A stretch of 64,000 nucleotides of DNA from Aureibaculum luteum (GCF_003449015.1 NZ_QRGD01000001.1:186001-250000), one strand, 5' to 3'; shown: positions 25,239-39,848, counted from the first letter of the stretch. Translations and numbers: made by a program. Notes: generated from the sequence alone by a model not told the origin.

Positions 25239-26906
25239 TTACATTTTGAGATGTTCTAATAACACAATGGTATAATTTGAATTCAGAATTACTTTTCCAT
25301 TTTCAACTTTAGCAGAAGTATTTGAATATGCATCGTGCAACTCCATACCCTCTTTAAAAACTGAAGTCACCTTAATTTCTTTTTTCCCTTTTGGCAAATC
25401 CAAACCTATAACCACTGTATCTGTGAAATCTCCTTTCGTAAACACTCTTGAAAACACATACGGTGTATCAGATATTTTTTTATGCCTTCCGGCTCCAACT
25501 GCAGGGTGTAAATTTCTAAATTTACCCATCTTTTGCCAATGTAATAATATTCCTTTTGTTTTAGCACTAGCATTAATACTGTCCCAATTCATAAAAGAAC
25601 GTAACGTGGCATCTCCTTGAGTACCTTCAATAATTAAGTCTCTTGCCGATTCATCACCATAATAGGTTTGTGAAGTACCTGGTGTTAAGTATAAAATATT
25701 GGCAGTCCGTTCCGATTTTTTTCTTTCCGCATCAAACGGTTGTCCATCATCATGTGAGGTTAGATAGTTTAAAACGCCGTACCCTTTTAAGTTTGTATTT
25801 AAAAGAGAATCATATTTTACAAAAATACTATCGTAGGTTTTTGTGGCATCATATTTTAATTCAAAATTGATTAATGCATTAAAACTTTTATCAAAATAAT
25901 TGACTTTTTTATCACCAAAATCAAAGGCTTTCCCTGCACTTATACCATAATTATATACTTCACCCACCATATAAAAATTAGTATCATCTAACACTTTTTC
26001 AGGATTGTTTTTCTTCCATTCTGCAAAAGCAACATCACACGCTGTTCTAAACTCTTGCCATACATTTTCTTCTGTATGTTTAACCGTATCAACCCGATAA
26101 CCATCAATACCAAATTCAGTAATATAATCTGTTAACCACTTTATGATGTAATAACGTGGAGCTCTAGGATAACCTGTTCTTTCAAAAAAAGCATCTAGCT
26201 CTTTCACTTCTTGAGGATAGCGTCCTTCTTTCTTCCATTTTTCGACCAATTGAGGAGGTAAGTCAACCTCTTCATTGCTTTCTGTTTTAATATCTGGTAG
26301 GTTTTCAACTAACGTACACGCAGTAGTACTTTCATAATCTTCATAGGTACAAGCAGGTGCTGTTCGTACCCATTCGGCAGGCCAAACGGGATCCTTTTCA
26401 GTCACAGGACCTGTATGATTTATTACGGCATCTAATAAAATCCGTATTCCATTTTTATGAGCAACTTCTACCAATTCTTTTACGTCTTCTTTCGTTCCAA
26501 AATTCGGATCAATAGCCGTCCAATCTTTTGTCCAATACCCATGAAAACCATAGGTAATTCCTGTTCCTTCATTTGTTCCACCGTGAATTTGTTCCACAAT
26601 TGGTGTCATCCAAATCGCATTTATACCTAAATCAGTAAAATACCCTTCTTTAATTTTCTGTGTGATACCCTTTATATCTCCTCCTTCAAAACCTCTTAAT
26701 TTGGCGGCTTCTTCGGTGCGTTCAAAATTAATATCATTAGAAGGATCTCCATTATTAAATCTATCCGTTAATAAAAAATATAGGTTTGCTGCTTCCCAGA
26801 CAAACGGAGTTTCCGATTCTGTTATTTCTGTAGGTTTTTGTTCTTTTTTGTCTGAACAACTGAAAAGAATAAAAGAAATTAATAGCGGTAATAGGTATTT
26901 CTTCAT
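25239..26906 (-). CDS. GH13 alpha-amylase lipoprotein (SusG-like)
   Basis: The start at 26906 gives a clean lipoprotein signal (MKKYLLPLLISFILFSC, Cys17); an ATG at 26951 would add 15 residues ahead of it. The 555-residue product contains the four GH13 motifs: DAVINH at 159-164, YRVDTVKH with nucleophile Asp273, the acid/base Glu316 in VGEVYNY, and HDD at 385-387. It should cut internal alpha-1,4 bonds in starch, probably on the cell surface. It is the last gene of the leftward operon, and the 114 bases before it hold a repeat fragment. Confidence 0.93.
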   Translation of the reverse strand: MKKYLLPLLISFILFSCSDKKEQKPTEITESETPFVWEAANLYFLLTDRFNNGDPSNDINFERTEEAAKLRGFEGGDIKGITQKIKEGYFTDLGINAIWMTPIVEQIHGGTNEGTGITYGFHGYWTKDWTAIDPNFGTKEDVKELVEVAHKNGIRILLDAVINHTGPVTEKDPVWPAEWVRTAPACTYEDYESTTACTLVENLPDIKTESNEEVDLPPQLVEKWKKEGRYPQEVKELDAFFERTGYPRAPRYYIIKWLTDYITEFGIDGYRVDTVKHTEENVWQEFRTACDVAFAEWKKNNPEKVLDDTNFYMVGEVYNYGISAGKAFDFGDKKVNYFDKSFNALINFELKYDATKTYDSIFVKYDSLLNTNLKGYGVLNYLTSHDDGQPFDAERKKSERTANILYLTPGTSQTYYGDESARDLIIEGTQGDATLRSFMNWDSINASAKTKGILLHWQKMGKFRNLHPAVGAGRHKKISDTPYVFSRVFTKGDFTDTVVIGLDLPKGKKEIKVTSVFKEGMELHDAYSNTSAKVENGKVILNSNYTIVLLEHLKM

Positions 26907-26977
26907 TTTAATATTTTTAAAAATTTGGGACGCCCCACTTCTAAATTTCAATCTAACGTTTAGGCAACTCTACTTGC

Positions 26978-27003
26978 CATTCGACTCCGCTCAGGCTGAA
27001 GGA
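26978..27003. repeat. Fragment of a dispersed flavobacterial repeat (tentative)
   Basis: The GC-rich phrase TTCGACTCCGCTCAGGCTGA-like (26980-26999) stands out in AT-rich DNA between two operon genes and resembles a short repeat common in flavobacterial genomes, from memory. Copy number could not be tested. Confidence 0.35.
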
Positions 27004-27020
27004 AGGGAATTTTATTACTC

Positions 27021-28904
27021 TTATTTTAATTTCAAAATAAAGGACTCTAAAGGTTCTACATCTATTCTAATATAACCCAACCCCTTTTCTACTTTTAATG
27101 TGGGTTTATTTTTATGATAGATTTGGTCTTCCGTTTCATATTCCCCATCCTTTAAATTCCATTTTTTGATAATATCATTGGGTACCTGCAAGTCAAATCC
27201 ATAGTGATTACTGTCATTAAAATTTGAAACAATTATTAATTTTTCAGCAGCATCCCAACGTACATAAGACAGCACCTTATCATTATACCATTCCGTATGG
27301 TATCTATTATGATGATGAATATCTTGATACGCACCCATCATCGCTGAACTATTAATGGTAAAGTTTAACAACCGCTTATAAAAATCTCTTAGAGATTTTT
27401 CCTCATCGGTAGATGAACCTCCATCAAATTTTTTATCATTCACCCAGCGTTGTAAATTTGGTACGCCAATATAATCGAAAATAGAAGTTCTCGATGGACT
27501 TCCAAAACCTGCATTCTCTGCACCAGGCTCACCCAATTCTTGACCAAAATAGATTAAAGTTGGTGACGTACTAATAGTTGCAGAAACAACCATTGCCGGC
27601 TTTCCTTTTAAGGCATTACCCGCAAATTCAGGACTTGCAATTCGCTGTTCGTCATGATTTTCTAAAAAATGAAGCATGTTGTGCTCAATATCTTTCTTCC
27701 ATTTTTCAATATCTGCAATATGATCAGTAGAGCCATGCCCTTGCATAATATTCTTAATGGTATCGTATAGTTGTACTTTATCGTATAGATAATCCATTTT
27801 CCCTTTACGGATATAATCTCGATACAAATCAGGATTGTACACCTCAGCCATTAAAAATGCATTTTCATTTTTCATCTTTATAGCAGAATTCATATAACTC
27901 CAAAACTCAACAGGAACCATTTCAGCCATATCATATCGAAAGCCATCTACTCCCATTTCTATCCAATACAAAGCAATATCTTTAAATTTAATCCAAGAGC
28001 TTGGCACTTTTTTATCCTTCCAAAAATCAAAATGCTTTTGATAATTTTTATTCTCAAAGCCTTCTGGTAATTCATTAAAGTCCTTTCTACCGTCGGGGCT
28101 CACCCCATAATTAATCTTCACCGTTTCATACCAGTCATTTACATCTGGTTGAGCTGCTCTTGAACCATTACCTGTCCATTTTGCAGGATATTCTTCAAAC
28201 CTATGATCAGCAAGTGGATTATTTTCACCCCCTAGCGGTTGATACCCATTTTGCCATTCAGGTACTTTAAAGGCCTCTCCTGGAACATAATAAAAATTAT
28301 TATTGACGTCATAAACAACTGTTTTGTCATCTTTAGCACCAAAATCATCTACCCCTTCTGGATTAGTTAATCCTTGATAATTACGAGCAACATGGTTGGG
28401 AACAATGTCAATAATCAGTTGTAATCCGACTTTGTGTGTGCGTTTTATTAAGGCTTTAAATTCGGCTAATCTTTTAGCAGGGTTATCGGCTAAATCAGGA
28501 TTAACATTATAATAATCTTTAACGGCATAGGGAGAACCAGCACGTCCTTTAACGACGTCAGGGTCATCATTTGATATACCAAAATCTGTATAATCTCTAA
28601 TTACATCATGATGAGGAATACCTGTGTACCAAATATGAGTTACCCCTAAATCCTTAATTTTCTTCAACGCTTTATCCGTAAAGTCACTAAATTTTCCAAC
28701 TCCATTTTCCTCGATGGTTCCCCAAGGTTTATTTGTTGAATTTGTGTTTCCAAATAATCTCGTAAACACTTGATAAACCACTTTTTTATGAGTACTTTTT
28801 TCTATTATCATAGTTTGTTTTTCTTCTGGTTGTTTTTCTTTATCACATGCCATAAATAGGGTAACTAGCATAAAGAATGATATATATATATTATTTGATT
28901 TCAT
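27021..28904 (-). CDS. GH13 alpha-amylase family lipoprotein
   Basis: The 627-residue product is a lipoprotein (MKSNNIYISFFMLVTLFMAC, Cys20) with a GH13 barrel. Motif I is DIVPNH at 166-171, motif II GFRYDMAEM with nucleophile Asp325, Glu354 lies in FLMAEVYNP, and HDE is at 417-419 in FLENHDEQR. The barrel carries a long loop between motifs I and II. A C-terminal beta domain ends with YIRIDVEPLESFILKL. It differs clearly from the neighbouring SusG-like enzyme, so the two should have different chain-length or branch preferences. It starts 6 bases after the esterase gene. Confidence 0.9.
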   Translation of the reverse strand: MKSNNIYISFFMLVTLFMACDKEKQPEEKQTMIIEKSTHKKVVYQVFTRLFGNTNSTNKPWGTIEENGVGKFSDFTDKALKKIKDLGVTHIWYTGIPHHDVIRDYTDFGISNDDPDVVKGRAGSPYAVKDYYNVNPDLADNPAKRLAEFKALIKRTHKVGLQLIIDIVPNHVARNYQGLTNPEGVDDFGAKDDKTVVYDVNNNFYYVPGEAFKVPEWQNGYQPLGGENNPLADHRFEEYPAKWTGNGSRAAQPDVNDWYETVKINYGVSPDGRKDFNELPEGFENKNYQKHFDFWKDKKVPSSWIKFKDIALYWIEMGVDGFRYDMAEMVPVEFWSYMNSAIKMKNENAFLMAEVYNPDLYRDYIRKGKMDYLYDKVQLYDTIKNIMQGHGSTDHIADIEKWKKDIEHNMLHFLENHDEQRIASPEFAGNALKGKPAMVVSATISTSPTLIYFGQELGEPGAENAGFGSPSRTSIFDYIGVPNLQRWVNDKKFDGGSSTDEEKSLRDFYKRLLNFTINSSAMMGAYQDIHHHNRYHTEWYNDKVLSYVRWDAAEKLIIVSNFNDSNHYGFDLQVPNDIIKKWNLKDGEYETEDQIYHKNKPTLKVEKGLGYIRIDVEPLESFILKLK

Positions 28905-28910
28905 TGATTC

Positions 28911-30032
28911 CTATTTAAACAGCCATAGTATTGCTTCTTCAAATCCATTTCTCCATAAAGCTTCATTATGCTTACCTCCAAGAACTATTTTTTTTGCTAA
29001 ATTCTTATGTTTAAAACCACTTTTTTTCATGGTCTCAATTACATTATCCATAGCTTCAATGGCACTATTATCCTCTTTATTTCCCATTAAAAAGTAAGCT
29101 TTTACAGTTGATTTTTTACTATGCTCCTTCGTAAAATCAATTACCTTGTCTGAAAACCAAAAAGAAGGTGAAAATACGCCCACCTTTCCAAAAACTTTAG
29201 GATATTTTAATGCAGCGTAATAAGAAATTAATCCGCCCATAGAGCTTCCCATAATGGCAGTATTTCTACCTTGTGGTTTGGTTCTAAAAGCACTATCTAT
29301 TTTCGGTTTTAAAGTTTCCGCTATAAATTGGACATAGGCTTCACCTTTTCCTCCACCATAACTATTATTTCTCCAAGGTGAGTACTCGTCAATCCTATGT
29401 TTTGAACCATTGTCTATCCCTACCACTATTATTTTTAACTTCTTTTCAAGTGCCAATTTATTAAGTGTTTCATCGACAGCCCATTCGTCAGTAAAAGAAG
29501 TTGCGGCATCAAATAAATTCTGCCCATCTTGCATATATACAACAGGATATTTTTCTTTAGAAGAATTATAATCTGGTGGTAAATAAACCCAAATTCTGCG
29601 TTTTCTTTTAAGTTGTGGAATATGTATTGCTTTATAAAATAATTTCACATTTGGAGATGCCGTTGAATTCACAACTTTTTCTTGAGACCAATTTTCTATA
29701 GAAATATGTACCGTATCATTTGGCATATTAAAAATGTATTCTCGATTTTCAATTGTATAATAATCTTTATCCGTTTCAACGGACGCCCAAGAACCTTTTG
29801 TAAATTTAAAAAGAATAGCTTCTTCTTCAGGTAATGTAATTGAATAATTATTTTTTTGTTGCTTTAATTTATATTTTTCTTGACCTCCGGTCCACCCTTC
29901 AAAGTTTCCAGTAATATAAATATCCTCTTTGGTGGTGCTTTTAGGATATTTAGTAACAACAAAAGTGACTTGAGCCAGACTTATCTGAACTATTAATAAA
30001 AAACTTACTGTTGACAATATGGCTTTGTTCAT
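28911..30032 (-). CDS. Secreted esterase (esterase D family) with N-terminal starch-binding-like module
   Basis: The 373-residue product has a signal peptide at 1-20. Residues ~22-115 (DIYITGNFEGWTGGQEKYKL and following) look like a CBM20/CBM48-type module, with the GNFxxW pattern. The rest is an alpha/beta hydrolase of the esterase D family: LPPDYNSSKEKYPVVYMQDGQNLFD, the nucleophile Ser in GSSMGG, and a late GGKHNEALW supplying His. Esterase activity on acylated sugars is plausible but unproven, as relatives have many substrates. It lies inside the starch operon, 6 bases before a GH13 gene. Confidence 0.82.
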   Translation of the reverse strand: MNKAILSTVSFLLIVQISLAQVTFVVTKYPKSTTKEDIYITGNFEGWTGGQEKYKLKQQKNNYSITLPEEEAILFKFTKGSWASVETDKDYYTIENREYIFNMPNDTVHISIENWSQEKVVNSTASPNVKLFYKAIHIPQLKRKRRIWVYLPPDYNSSKEKYPVVYMQDGQNLFDAATSFTDEWAVDETLNKLALEKKLKIIVVGIDNGSKHRIDEYSPWRNNSYGGGKGEAYVQFIAETLKPKIDSAFRTKPQGRNTAIMGSSMGGLISYYAALKYPKVFGKVGVFSPSFWFSDKVIDFTKEHSKKSTVKAYFLMGNKEDNSAIEAMDNVIETMKKSGFKHKNLAKKIVLGGKHNEALWRNGFEEAILWLFK

Positions 30033-30100
30033 TTTATTGAAGTCCTAAAAACATACCACTATCCCTTTTAGGAAAGGAACAGTTATTATTTACGGTAGCT

Positions 30101-31981
30101 TTACAGTTTTGTTGTTAATAATATCACTCCTCTGTCATTAATTTTTAATGGACCTTTCCAAGTAATTGAATCTTCTGAGATCATATTTTTTAAAGTTTTA
30201 TCATCTAAACCCATTTCTTCAAAACGCTTTAAATCTAACGCAATCGAATTCTCATTTTTATTCAAAATCATTACCACAGTTTCATCGCCCTTCATTCGAA
30301 ACAATACATAGATTCCATTTTCTGGTGCAAAATGTATGGTTTTACCTTTGTGAATGGCTTTACTTCCTTTACGATAATTCAATACTTTTTTAAGAAAATT
30401 CTGTACATCTTTTTGCTCATCTGTTAAGCCTTCTCCAGTAAAAGCATTTACCGTATCATTTTGCCAACCTCCTGGAAAATCAGTTCTTATTAAGCCATGG
30501 TCTCCTGGTTTTTCAGCATCACTCAATAACACTTCCGTACCATAATATATTTGAGGTACTCTGGGCAATAACAATACCGATGCTAAGGCCATTTTTGTTT
30601 TTACATAATCTTCATTCAGCTGTGTATGAATTCTACTCATATCATGATTGTCTGCAAAAATCATGATATCTTCCGGTGTTGCATAATGAAAATCATTCGC
30701 TAAGCCTTCATATAATTTCACCAACCCTTTATCCCATTCTTCATTTTCATTTAAAGCAGCTACAATATTATTTTGCATTGGAAAATCCATGGTAGACCTT
30801 AAATTGGACTCATAGCCATCCTTATTTTCAGCTCCAGTTTGCCAATACCCTACTAATAGCGGATTCATACTCCACTCTTCTCCTACAATACTAAAATTCG
30901 GATATTCTTTCATAATTGCCCCTGCCCAATCAGACATAAATTCCTTATCGGGATAAGGATAGGTATCTTGACGAATCCCTCCCAATTCCAACGTTTCTAT
31001 CCACCAAATACTGTTTTGAATAATATAAGTGGCCATAAAAGGATTTTTCTGATTTAAATCAGGCATGCTATCTACAAACCAACCATCATTTAACTGTTGC
31101 TTGTCTAATTTAGAGGCATACATATCTTGATTAACTGTACGTCTATGGTTTGATTTTAAAATCTCTTTTTTGTTTAAGAAACTTTCTTGCTGATTAATCC
31201 AATCATTAAAAGGCAAATCTTTCATCCACCAATGTTCTATACCGCAATGGTTAGCCACTTGATCCATTACCAATTTCATCCCATTTTCATTTATTTTCCC
31301 AGCAAGTTCTTTATAGGCATCTAACGTTCCAAAACGTGGATCTACTTGATAAAAATCTGTGATTGCGTACCCATGATACGAAGATTCTGACATATCATTG
31401 GTCAACAATGGTGTTGGCCAAATTGTGGTAAACCCCATATCTTTTATATAATCTAAATGATTAATCATCCCTCTTATGTCACCACCATGTCTATTATAAT
31501 CTTGTTCTCTATTTAAGGTTTGATCTTTTAGACCAGTTACTTGATCGTTAATAACGTTTCCATTTGCAAAACGATCTGGAGTAATTAAGTAAATGGCATC
31601 TGAGCTGTTAAAACCTTCATAGGTATCAGCCTTCTTTTTACGTGCATTTAACGTATAGGAATACCGAATTGTTTCCTTATTTTCTTGCTCAAAAACGATC
31701 TCAAACGCTCCCGGTTTGGTATCTGAATGGATGTTAAGATTTAGAAATAAATAATTTGGACTCGTCCCTTTTTTAATACTCATTAGATGAACACCATCGT
31801 AAGAGATACTCGGAACAGCATTGCTGATATCATTACCTTTTATCAATAATTGCAGATTATTGTTTTCAAAGCCTACCCACCAATTAAGTGGTTCTACGCG
31901 TTCTATTTGGGCACTTGCAGCTATACACATTGTCAGAAATATTTGACCTAAAATAATTAATCGTTTAAAATCGTTTTCCAT
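30101..31981 (-). CDS. susA: SusA-like GH13 neopullulanase/cyclomaltodextrinase
   Basis: The 626-residue product has a signal peptide at 1-24 with no lipobox Cys after it, so it is periplasmic. Residues ~26-115 form the N-terminal cyclomaltodextrinase-type beta domain. The barrel has DQVANH at 240-245, GGIRQDTYPYPD with nucleophile Asp339, the acid/base Glu368 in IVGEEWS and DNHDMSRI near 443-450. This motif II (IRQDT) is typical of SusA. It should cut imported maltodextrins and cyclodextrins to glucose and maltose. Confidence 0.93.
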   Translation of the reverse strand: MENDFKRLIILGQIFLTMCIAASAQIERVEPLNWWVGFENNNLQLLIKGNDISNAVPSISYDGVHLMSIKKGTSPNYLFLNLNIHSDTKPGAFEIVFEQENKETIRYSYTLNARKKKADTYEGFNSSDAIYLITPDRFANGNVINDQVTGLKDQTLNREQDYNRHGGDIRGMINHLDYIKDMGFTTIWPTPLLTNDMSESSYHGYAITDFYQVDPRFGTLDAYKELAGKINENGMKLVMDQVANHCGIEHWWMKDLPFNDWINQQESFLNKKEILKSNHRRTVNQDMYASKLDKQQLNDGWFVDSMPDLNQKNPFMATYIIQNSIWWIETLELGGIRQDTYPYPDKEFMSDWAGAIMKEYPNFSIVGEEWSMNPLLVGYWQTGAENKDGYESNLRSTMDFPMQNNIVAALNENEEWDKGLVKLYEGLANDFHYATPEDIMIFADNHDMSRIHTQLNEDYVKTKMALASVLLLPRVPQIYYGTEVLLSDAEKPGDHGLIRTDFPGGWQNDTVNAFTGEGLTDEQKDVQNFLKKVLNYRKGSKAIHKGKTIHFAPENGIYVLFRMKGDETVVMILNKNENSIALDLKRFEEMGLDDKTLKNMISEDSITWKGPLKINDRGVILLTTKL

Positions 31982-32020
31982 AAATCTAGTCTTTTAAATT
32001 AAAATAAAAAAACAAGGGTA

Positions 32021-36443
<4,423 letters not shown>

Positions 36444-36500
36444 TTTGATATTAGTATTAAGGTATTAGAATTAAGTCGATTTTATGTACAATCTATCTAC

Positions 36501-37160
36501 TTAGTTTCCGGCCAACAAACCGTTTAAAAAAGCATTGTCCATTTCTGTAAAATCGTTAAAATTATATTGAGCTTCTGATAAAATATTATTATCACCGATG
36601 CCAATACTTATCATATTTGCTTTGTTGGCAGCTTCTATACCAGCAACAGCATCTTCAAAAACAATGCAATTATCAGCCTTTACTCCCAATTGTTCTGCTG
36701 CTAATAAAAAAACTTCCGGATCTGGTTTTGCTTTGGTTACATTATTACCATCTACAATAGTATCAAAATAAGATAACAAGCCTACTTTTTCTAAAATAGG
36801 TTGTGCGTTTTTACTTGCCGACCCCAGTGCTATTGGAATTTTACGTTTTTTTAGAAAATCTAAAACTCTACCAACATCTGGTAGAATTTCAGATGCATCC
36901 ATTTTATCAATATACTTTAGATAATCTACGTTCTTTTCGATCATCCAAGTATCAAACTGATTTTTAGTCGCTGCAATTCCACCAATATCAAGTAGAATTT
37001 CCATACATCTTTTTCGACTTACCCCTTTAAACATTTCATTTTGCTCAATAGTAAATTCAAAGCCTAATTCACTAGCTAAATCTCTCCAAGCCAAATAGTG
37101 ATATTTAGCAGTATCAACTATGACTCCGTCTAAGTCGAATATAAATCCTTTTTTATTCAT
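36501..37160 (-). CDS. pgmB: Beta-phosphoglucomutase
   Basis: The 219-residue HAD-superfamily protein has the nucleophile Asp9 and acid/base Asp11 in FIFDLDGVIVDTAKYH. The cap-domain loop is KGVSRKRCMEILL, Ser/Lys lie in GSASKN, and metal-binding acids are in VFEDAVAGIEAA. It converts beta-glucose-1-phosphate to glucose-6-phosphate. It sits directly downstream of the MFS importer (no gap) and upstream of maltose phosphorylase, whose product it uses. Confidence 0.95.
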   Translation of the reverse strand: MNKKGFIFDLDGVIVDTAKYHYLAWRDLASELGFEFTIEQNEMFKGVSRKRCMEILLDIGGIAATKNQFDTWMIEKNVDYLKYIDKMDASEILPDVGRVLDFLKKRKIPIALGSASKNAQPILEKVGLLSYFDTIVDGNNVTKAKPDPEVFLLAAEQLGVKADNCIVFEDAVAGIEAANKANMISIGIGDNNILSEAQYNFNDFTEMDNAFLNGLLAGN

Positions 37161-38525
37161 TTAATTTTCATTTAAATTTTCGTCAACATCTTTTACTTTT
37201 GCTACTAAGAGGGCAGCTATTAAGAAACTGACTCCACTTGTTACCAATGCAAAAATTGCATGATCGTTATATAAATATTTGACTAATGGCCCGCCGATTA
37301 TAGCATTTATAATTTGAGGAATTACAATAAAGAAATTGAAAATACCCATATATACACCCATTTTTTTTGGATTGATTGAACCCGCCAAAATAGCATAAGG
37401 CATTGCCAAAATACTAGCCCAAGCAATACCCACACCTACCATCGAAAGGATTAACCAATCTTCGTTAGGCATAAAATAAATTGATATTAAACCTAGGCCT
37501 CCAATAATAAGAGAAGTAGAATGCGTTTTTTTCCTTCCTATTCTTTTTGCGATATAAGGAAGTGTAAATGCAAATAATGCAGAAACCAAATTGTAAACTC
37601 CAAATAAAATACCAACCCAATCACCAGCATTTTGATAGGTCTCACTGCTATTATCACTTAAAGGTAGTCCATATATATGTTGTGCAATTGCAGGCAGAGC
37701 AAAAACCCACATTCCAAATAGGCCAAACCAAGAAAAGAACTGTACCCAACTCAATTGCCGCATTGTAGCCGGCATTTTTTTAAAATCTTCAAAAATATCT
37801 AATAAGCTAGACTCTTTTTCTTCATCAACTATTTCTATGACACCATCTTCAGAAAGATTACTTTCAATTTGCTGAAGTTCTTCAGGAGAATACTCTTTCG
37901 TTGTAACAATTGTTATTAAAATGGATACTATCAAAATAATCGCTCCAATAACAAAAGACCAAATTAAGTGCATAGGTACACTTCCTTCTTCTGATACATT
38001 TGAAATTCCAAACCAATTGGTTAATACATACGGTAACCAAGAACCTATAACCGCCCCAAAACCAATTAAAGCCGTTTGAATACTGAATCCAGCTGTTCTT
38101 TGGTCTGTTCTTAAATTATCTCCTACTAAAGCTCGGAAAGGTTCCATAGCGATATTAAAAGAGGCATCCATAATCATTAAAAAACCAGCACCCACCCACA
38201 AAGCAGGTAAAAAAGCAATAAACATATCAGCTTGAGGCATCAATATTAATCCAATAGATGCCAATAAAGCACCTACTAAAAAATAGGGTTTCCTTCTACC
38301 AAACTTCCCCCAAGTTTTATCACTATAATGACCAACAATAGGTTGAACAATCAACCCCATTAGCGGTGCAATGATCCAAAACCATGAAAGCTCATGCACA
38401 TCAGCACCGAAAATTTGAAGAATCCTACTGGCATTAGCATTTTGCAATGCAAAACCCATTTGTATTCCTAGAAATCCAAAACTCATGTTCCAGATTTGCC
38501 AGAAACTTAGTTTCCTTTTTTCCAT
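37161..38525 (-). CDS. MFS maltose-type transporter (SLC45/GPH-like)
   Basis: The start at 38525 (MEKRKLSFWQIWNMSFG) is preferred over the ATG at 38558, which adds 11 residues with no homology value. The 454-residue product has about twelve membrane helices. GHYSDKTWGKFGRRKPYFLVG is the conserved loop of the SLC45-type sugar carriers, and there is a central cytoplasmic loop rich in Glu. Members next to maltose phosphorylase carry maltose across the inner membrane with a cation. It is the first gene of the leftward operon. Confidence 0.9.
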   Translation of the reverse strand: MEKRKLSFWQIWNMSFGFLGIQMGFALQNANASRILQIFGADVHELSWFWIIAPLMGLIVQPIVGHYSDKTWGKFGRRKPYFLVGALLASIGLILMPQADMFIAFLPALWVGAGFLMIMDASFNIAMEPFRALVGDNLRTDQRTAGFSIQTALIGFGAVIGSWLPYVLTNWFGISNVSEEGSVPMHLIWSFVIGAIILIVSILITIVTTKEYSPEELQQIESNLSEDGVIEIVDEEKESSLLDIFEDFKKMPATMRQLSWVQFFSWFGLFGMWVFALPAIAQHIYGLPLSDNSSETYQNAGDWVGILFGVYNLVSALFAFTLPYIAKRIGRKKTHSTSLIIGGLGLISIYFMPNEDWLILSMVGVGIAWASILAMPYAILAGSINPKKMGVYMGIFNFFIVIPQIINAIIGGPLVKYLYNDHAIFALVTSGVSFLIAALLVAKVKDVDENLNEN

Positions 38526-38671
38526 AAATAAAATATTAACAACGAGATAATAGCCCAATGAAAATCATCGGCCAAATTTTTTGTGTGAAGTGTAAAACGT
38601 ATTTTGAAACATTCACTCTTTTATCTAAAACAAAAGGGCAAATATCAAATTAAAACTTGCGTTTTGAAGTT

Positions 38672-38679
38672 CAAAGATA
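38672..38679 (-). promoter_or_regulatory. -7 promoter element of the leftward starch operon
   Basis: On the minus strand this reads TATCTTTG, a perfect TAnnTTTG. The start site would be near 38667, leaving a leader of about 140 bases to the MFS gene. An inverted repeat AAAAC-TTGC-GTTTT (38652-38665) lies over the predicted start and could be an operator, unlike the one at 39833. Confidence 0.5.
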
Positions 38680-38706
38680 TAAATAATTTTTTTATAAATA
38701 ATTTTT

Positions 38707-39738
38707 TTATTCTATTTTTTCTGTAGACTCTCTAATTTTTAAATCAGTTGAAATCACTTTATAATCATAATTCATATCAGGTTCCTTTTTTTGAATTCTA
38801 TCCAATAACATAGCTGTTGCCTGCTCCCCCATCATAAAACCATGTTGTACAATTGTAGACATTGCAGGTGTAGAAAATTGAGATATCAAACCATCTGTAA
38901 ACCCTATAATAGCAACATCTTCAGGTATTTTATATTTTTTTTCTTTCGCAACTTTCATCGCAATTGCAGCAAAAATTTCATTTACACCTATTATAGCGTC
39001 TGGCCAAACTTCTAAACTATTTAAATACGTCTGAATTTGTAAGTAAAGATCCGTTTTATCATTCACTCGAAATAGTAAACGATCATCTACTTCTCCACCT
39101 CTTTCTTCAATCGCTTTTTTATACCCCAAACTACGTAGAGCACCAACATTAACATGATCTGGTGTTGACAATATACAAATACGTTTACGTCCAATATCCA
39201 TTAAATAATTAGTAGCTTTATAACCAGCACCTTCATCATCAACCACTATTTTATCACAATTTACCTCATTAGAAACTCTATCAAATAAAACAAGTGGAAT
39301 GTTATAATCTTCCAATTCTTTGAAATGATCATAATTTCCTAATTCCAAAGTTTCCTTGGCTATGGAAACCAAGACTCCATCTACACTTCCGTTAGATAAC
39401 ATGGCAAGGTTTAATTTTTCCTTTTCGTATGATTCACTAGACACACAAACCATTACATTATAGTTTCTCCCATTTGCCATTTTTTCAATACCACTTATAA
39501 TTTCCGAGAAAAAATGATGCACAATCTCAGGAATAATCACACCAATAATCATGGTCTTCTTATTCCTTAGTTTTAAGGCCGTCATATTCGGTCTGTAATG
39601 ATAAAAATCAGCGAAGGCTTTTATTTTCTCACGTAACTCTATACTAATTTCATTACTATCATTTAATGCTTTTGAAACTGTTGAAGTTGATACCTCTAAT
39701 TCTTTCGCTATGTCCTTTAATGTGATTTTCGCTTTCAT
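38707..39738 (-). CDS. LacI family transcription regulator
   Basis: The 343-residue protein has an N-terminal LacI helix-turn-helix (ITLKDIAKELEVSTSTVSKALN), a hinge helix (NMTALKLRNKKT) and a periplasmic-binding-protein-like effector domain from about 62 (IIGVIIPEIVHHFFSEIISG). It is divergent from susC and upstream of the leftward operon, so it probably controls both. B. thetaiotaomicron uses the unrelated SusR for its starch locus. The effector is probably maltose or a maltodextrin, by context. Confidence 0.93.
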   Translation of the reverse strand: MKAKITLKDIAKELEVSTSTVSKALNDSNEISIELREKIKAFADFYHYRPNMTALKLRNKKTMIIGVIIPEIVHHFFSEIISGIEKMANGRNYNVMVCVSSESYEKEKLNLAMLSNGSVDGVLVSIAKETLELGNYDHFKELEDYNIPLVLFDRVSNEVNCDKIVVDDEGAGYKATNYLMDIGRKRICILSTPDHVNVGALRSLGYKKAIEERGGEVDDRLLFRVNDKTDLYLQIQTYLNSLEVWPDAIIGVNEIFAAIAMKVAKEKKYKIPEDVAIIGFTDGLISQFSTPAMSTIVQHGFMMGEQATAMLLDRIQKKEPDMNYDYKVISTDLKIRESTEKIE

Positions 39739-39832
39739 CGTAATTTATCAAATTCTAAAAATATTGGTCTTTTTTTGATGGATTTTATCGTTTTTCACAA
39801 CGATTCTATCAAAAATACAAAAAGTTGTCAAC

Positions 39833-39848
39833 ACGAAACCGTTTTCGT
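39833..39848. promoter_or_regulatory. Candidate LacI-family operator before susC
   Basis: ACGAAACCGTTTTCGT is a 16-bp near-perfect palindrome with one mismatched pair and a central CG, the typical LacI-family form. It lies in the 208-base gap between the regulator gene and susC. A perfect palindrome ACGTTAACGT follows at 39872-39881 and TTCAC-CAA-GTGAA at 39888-39900, which might be further sites. Confidence 0.55.

Noticed and set aside
26662-27075. 137-residue plus-strand ORF across the two GH13 genes
   Set aside because: It is antisense to the GH13 coding sequence and has no recognisable domain.
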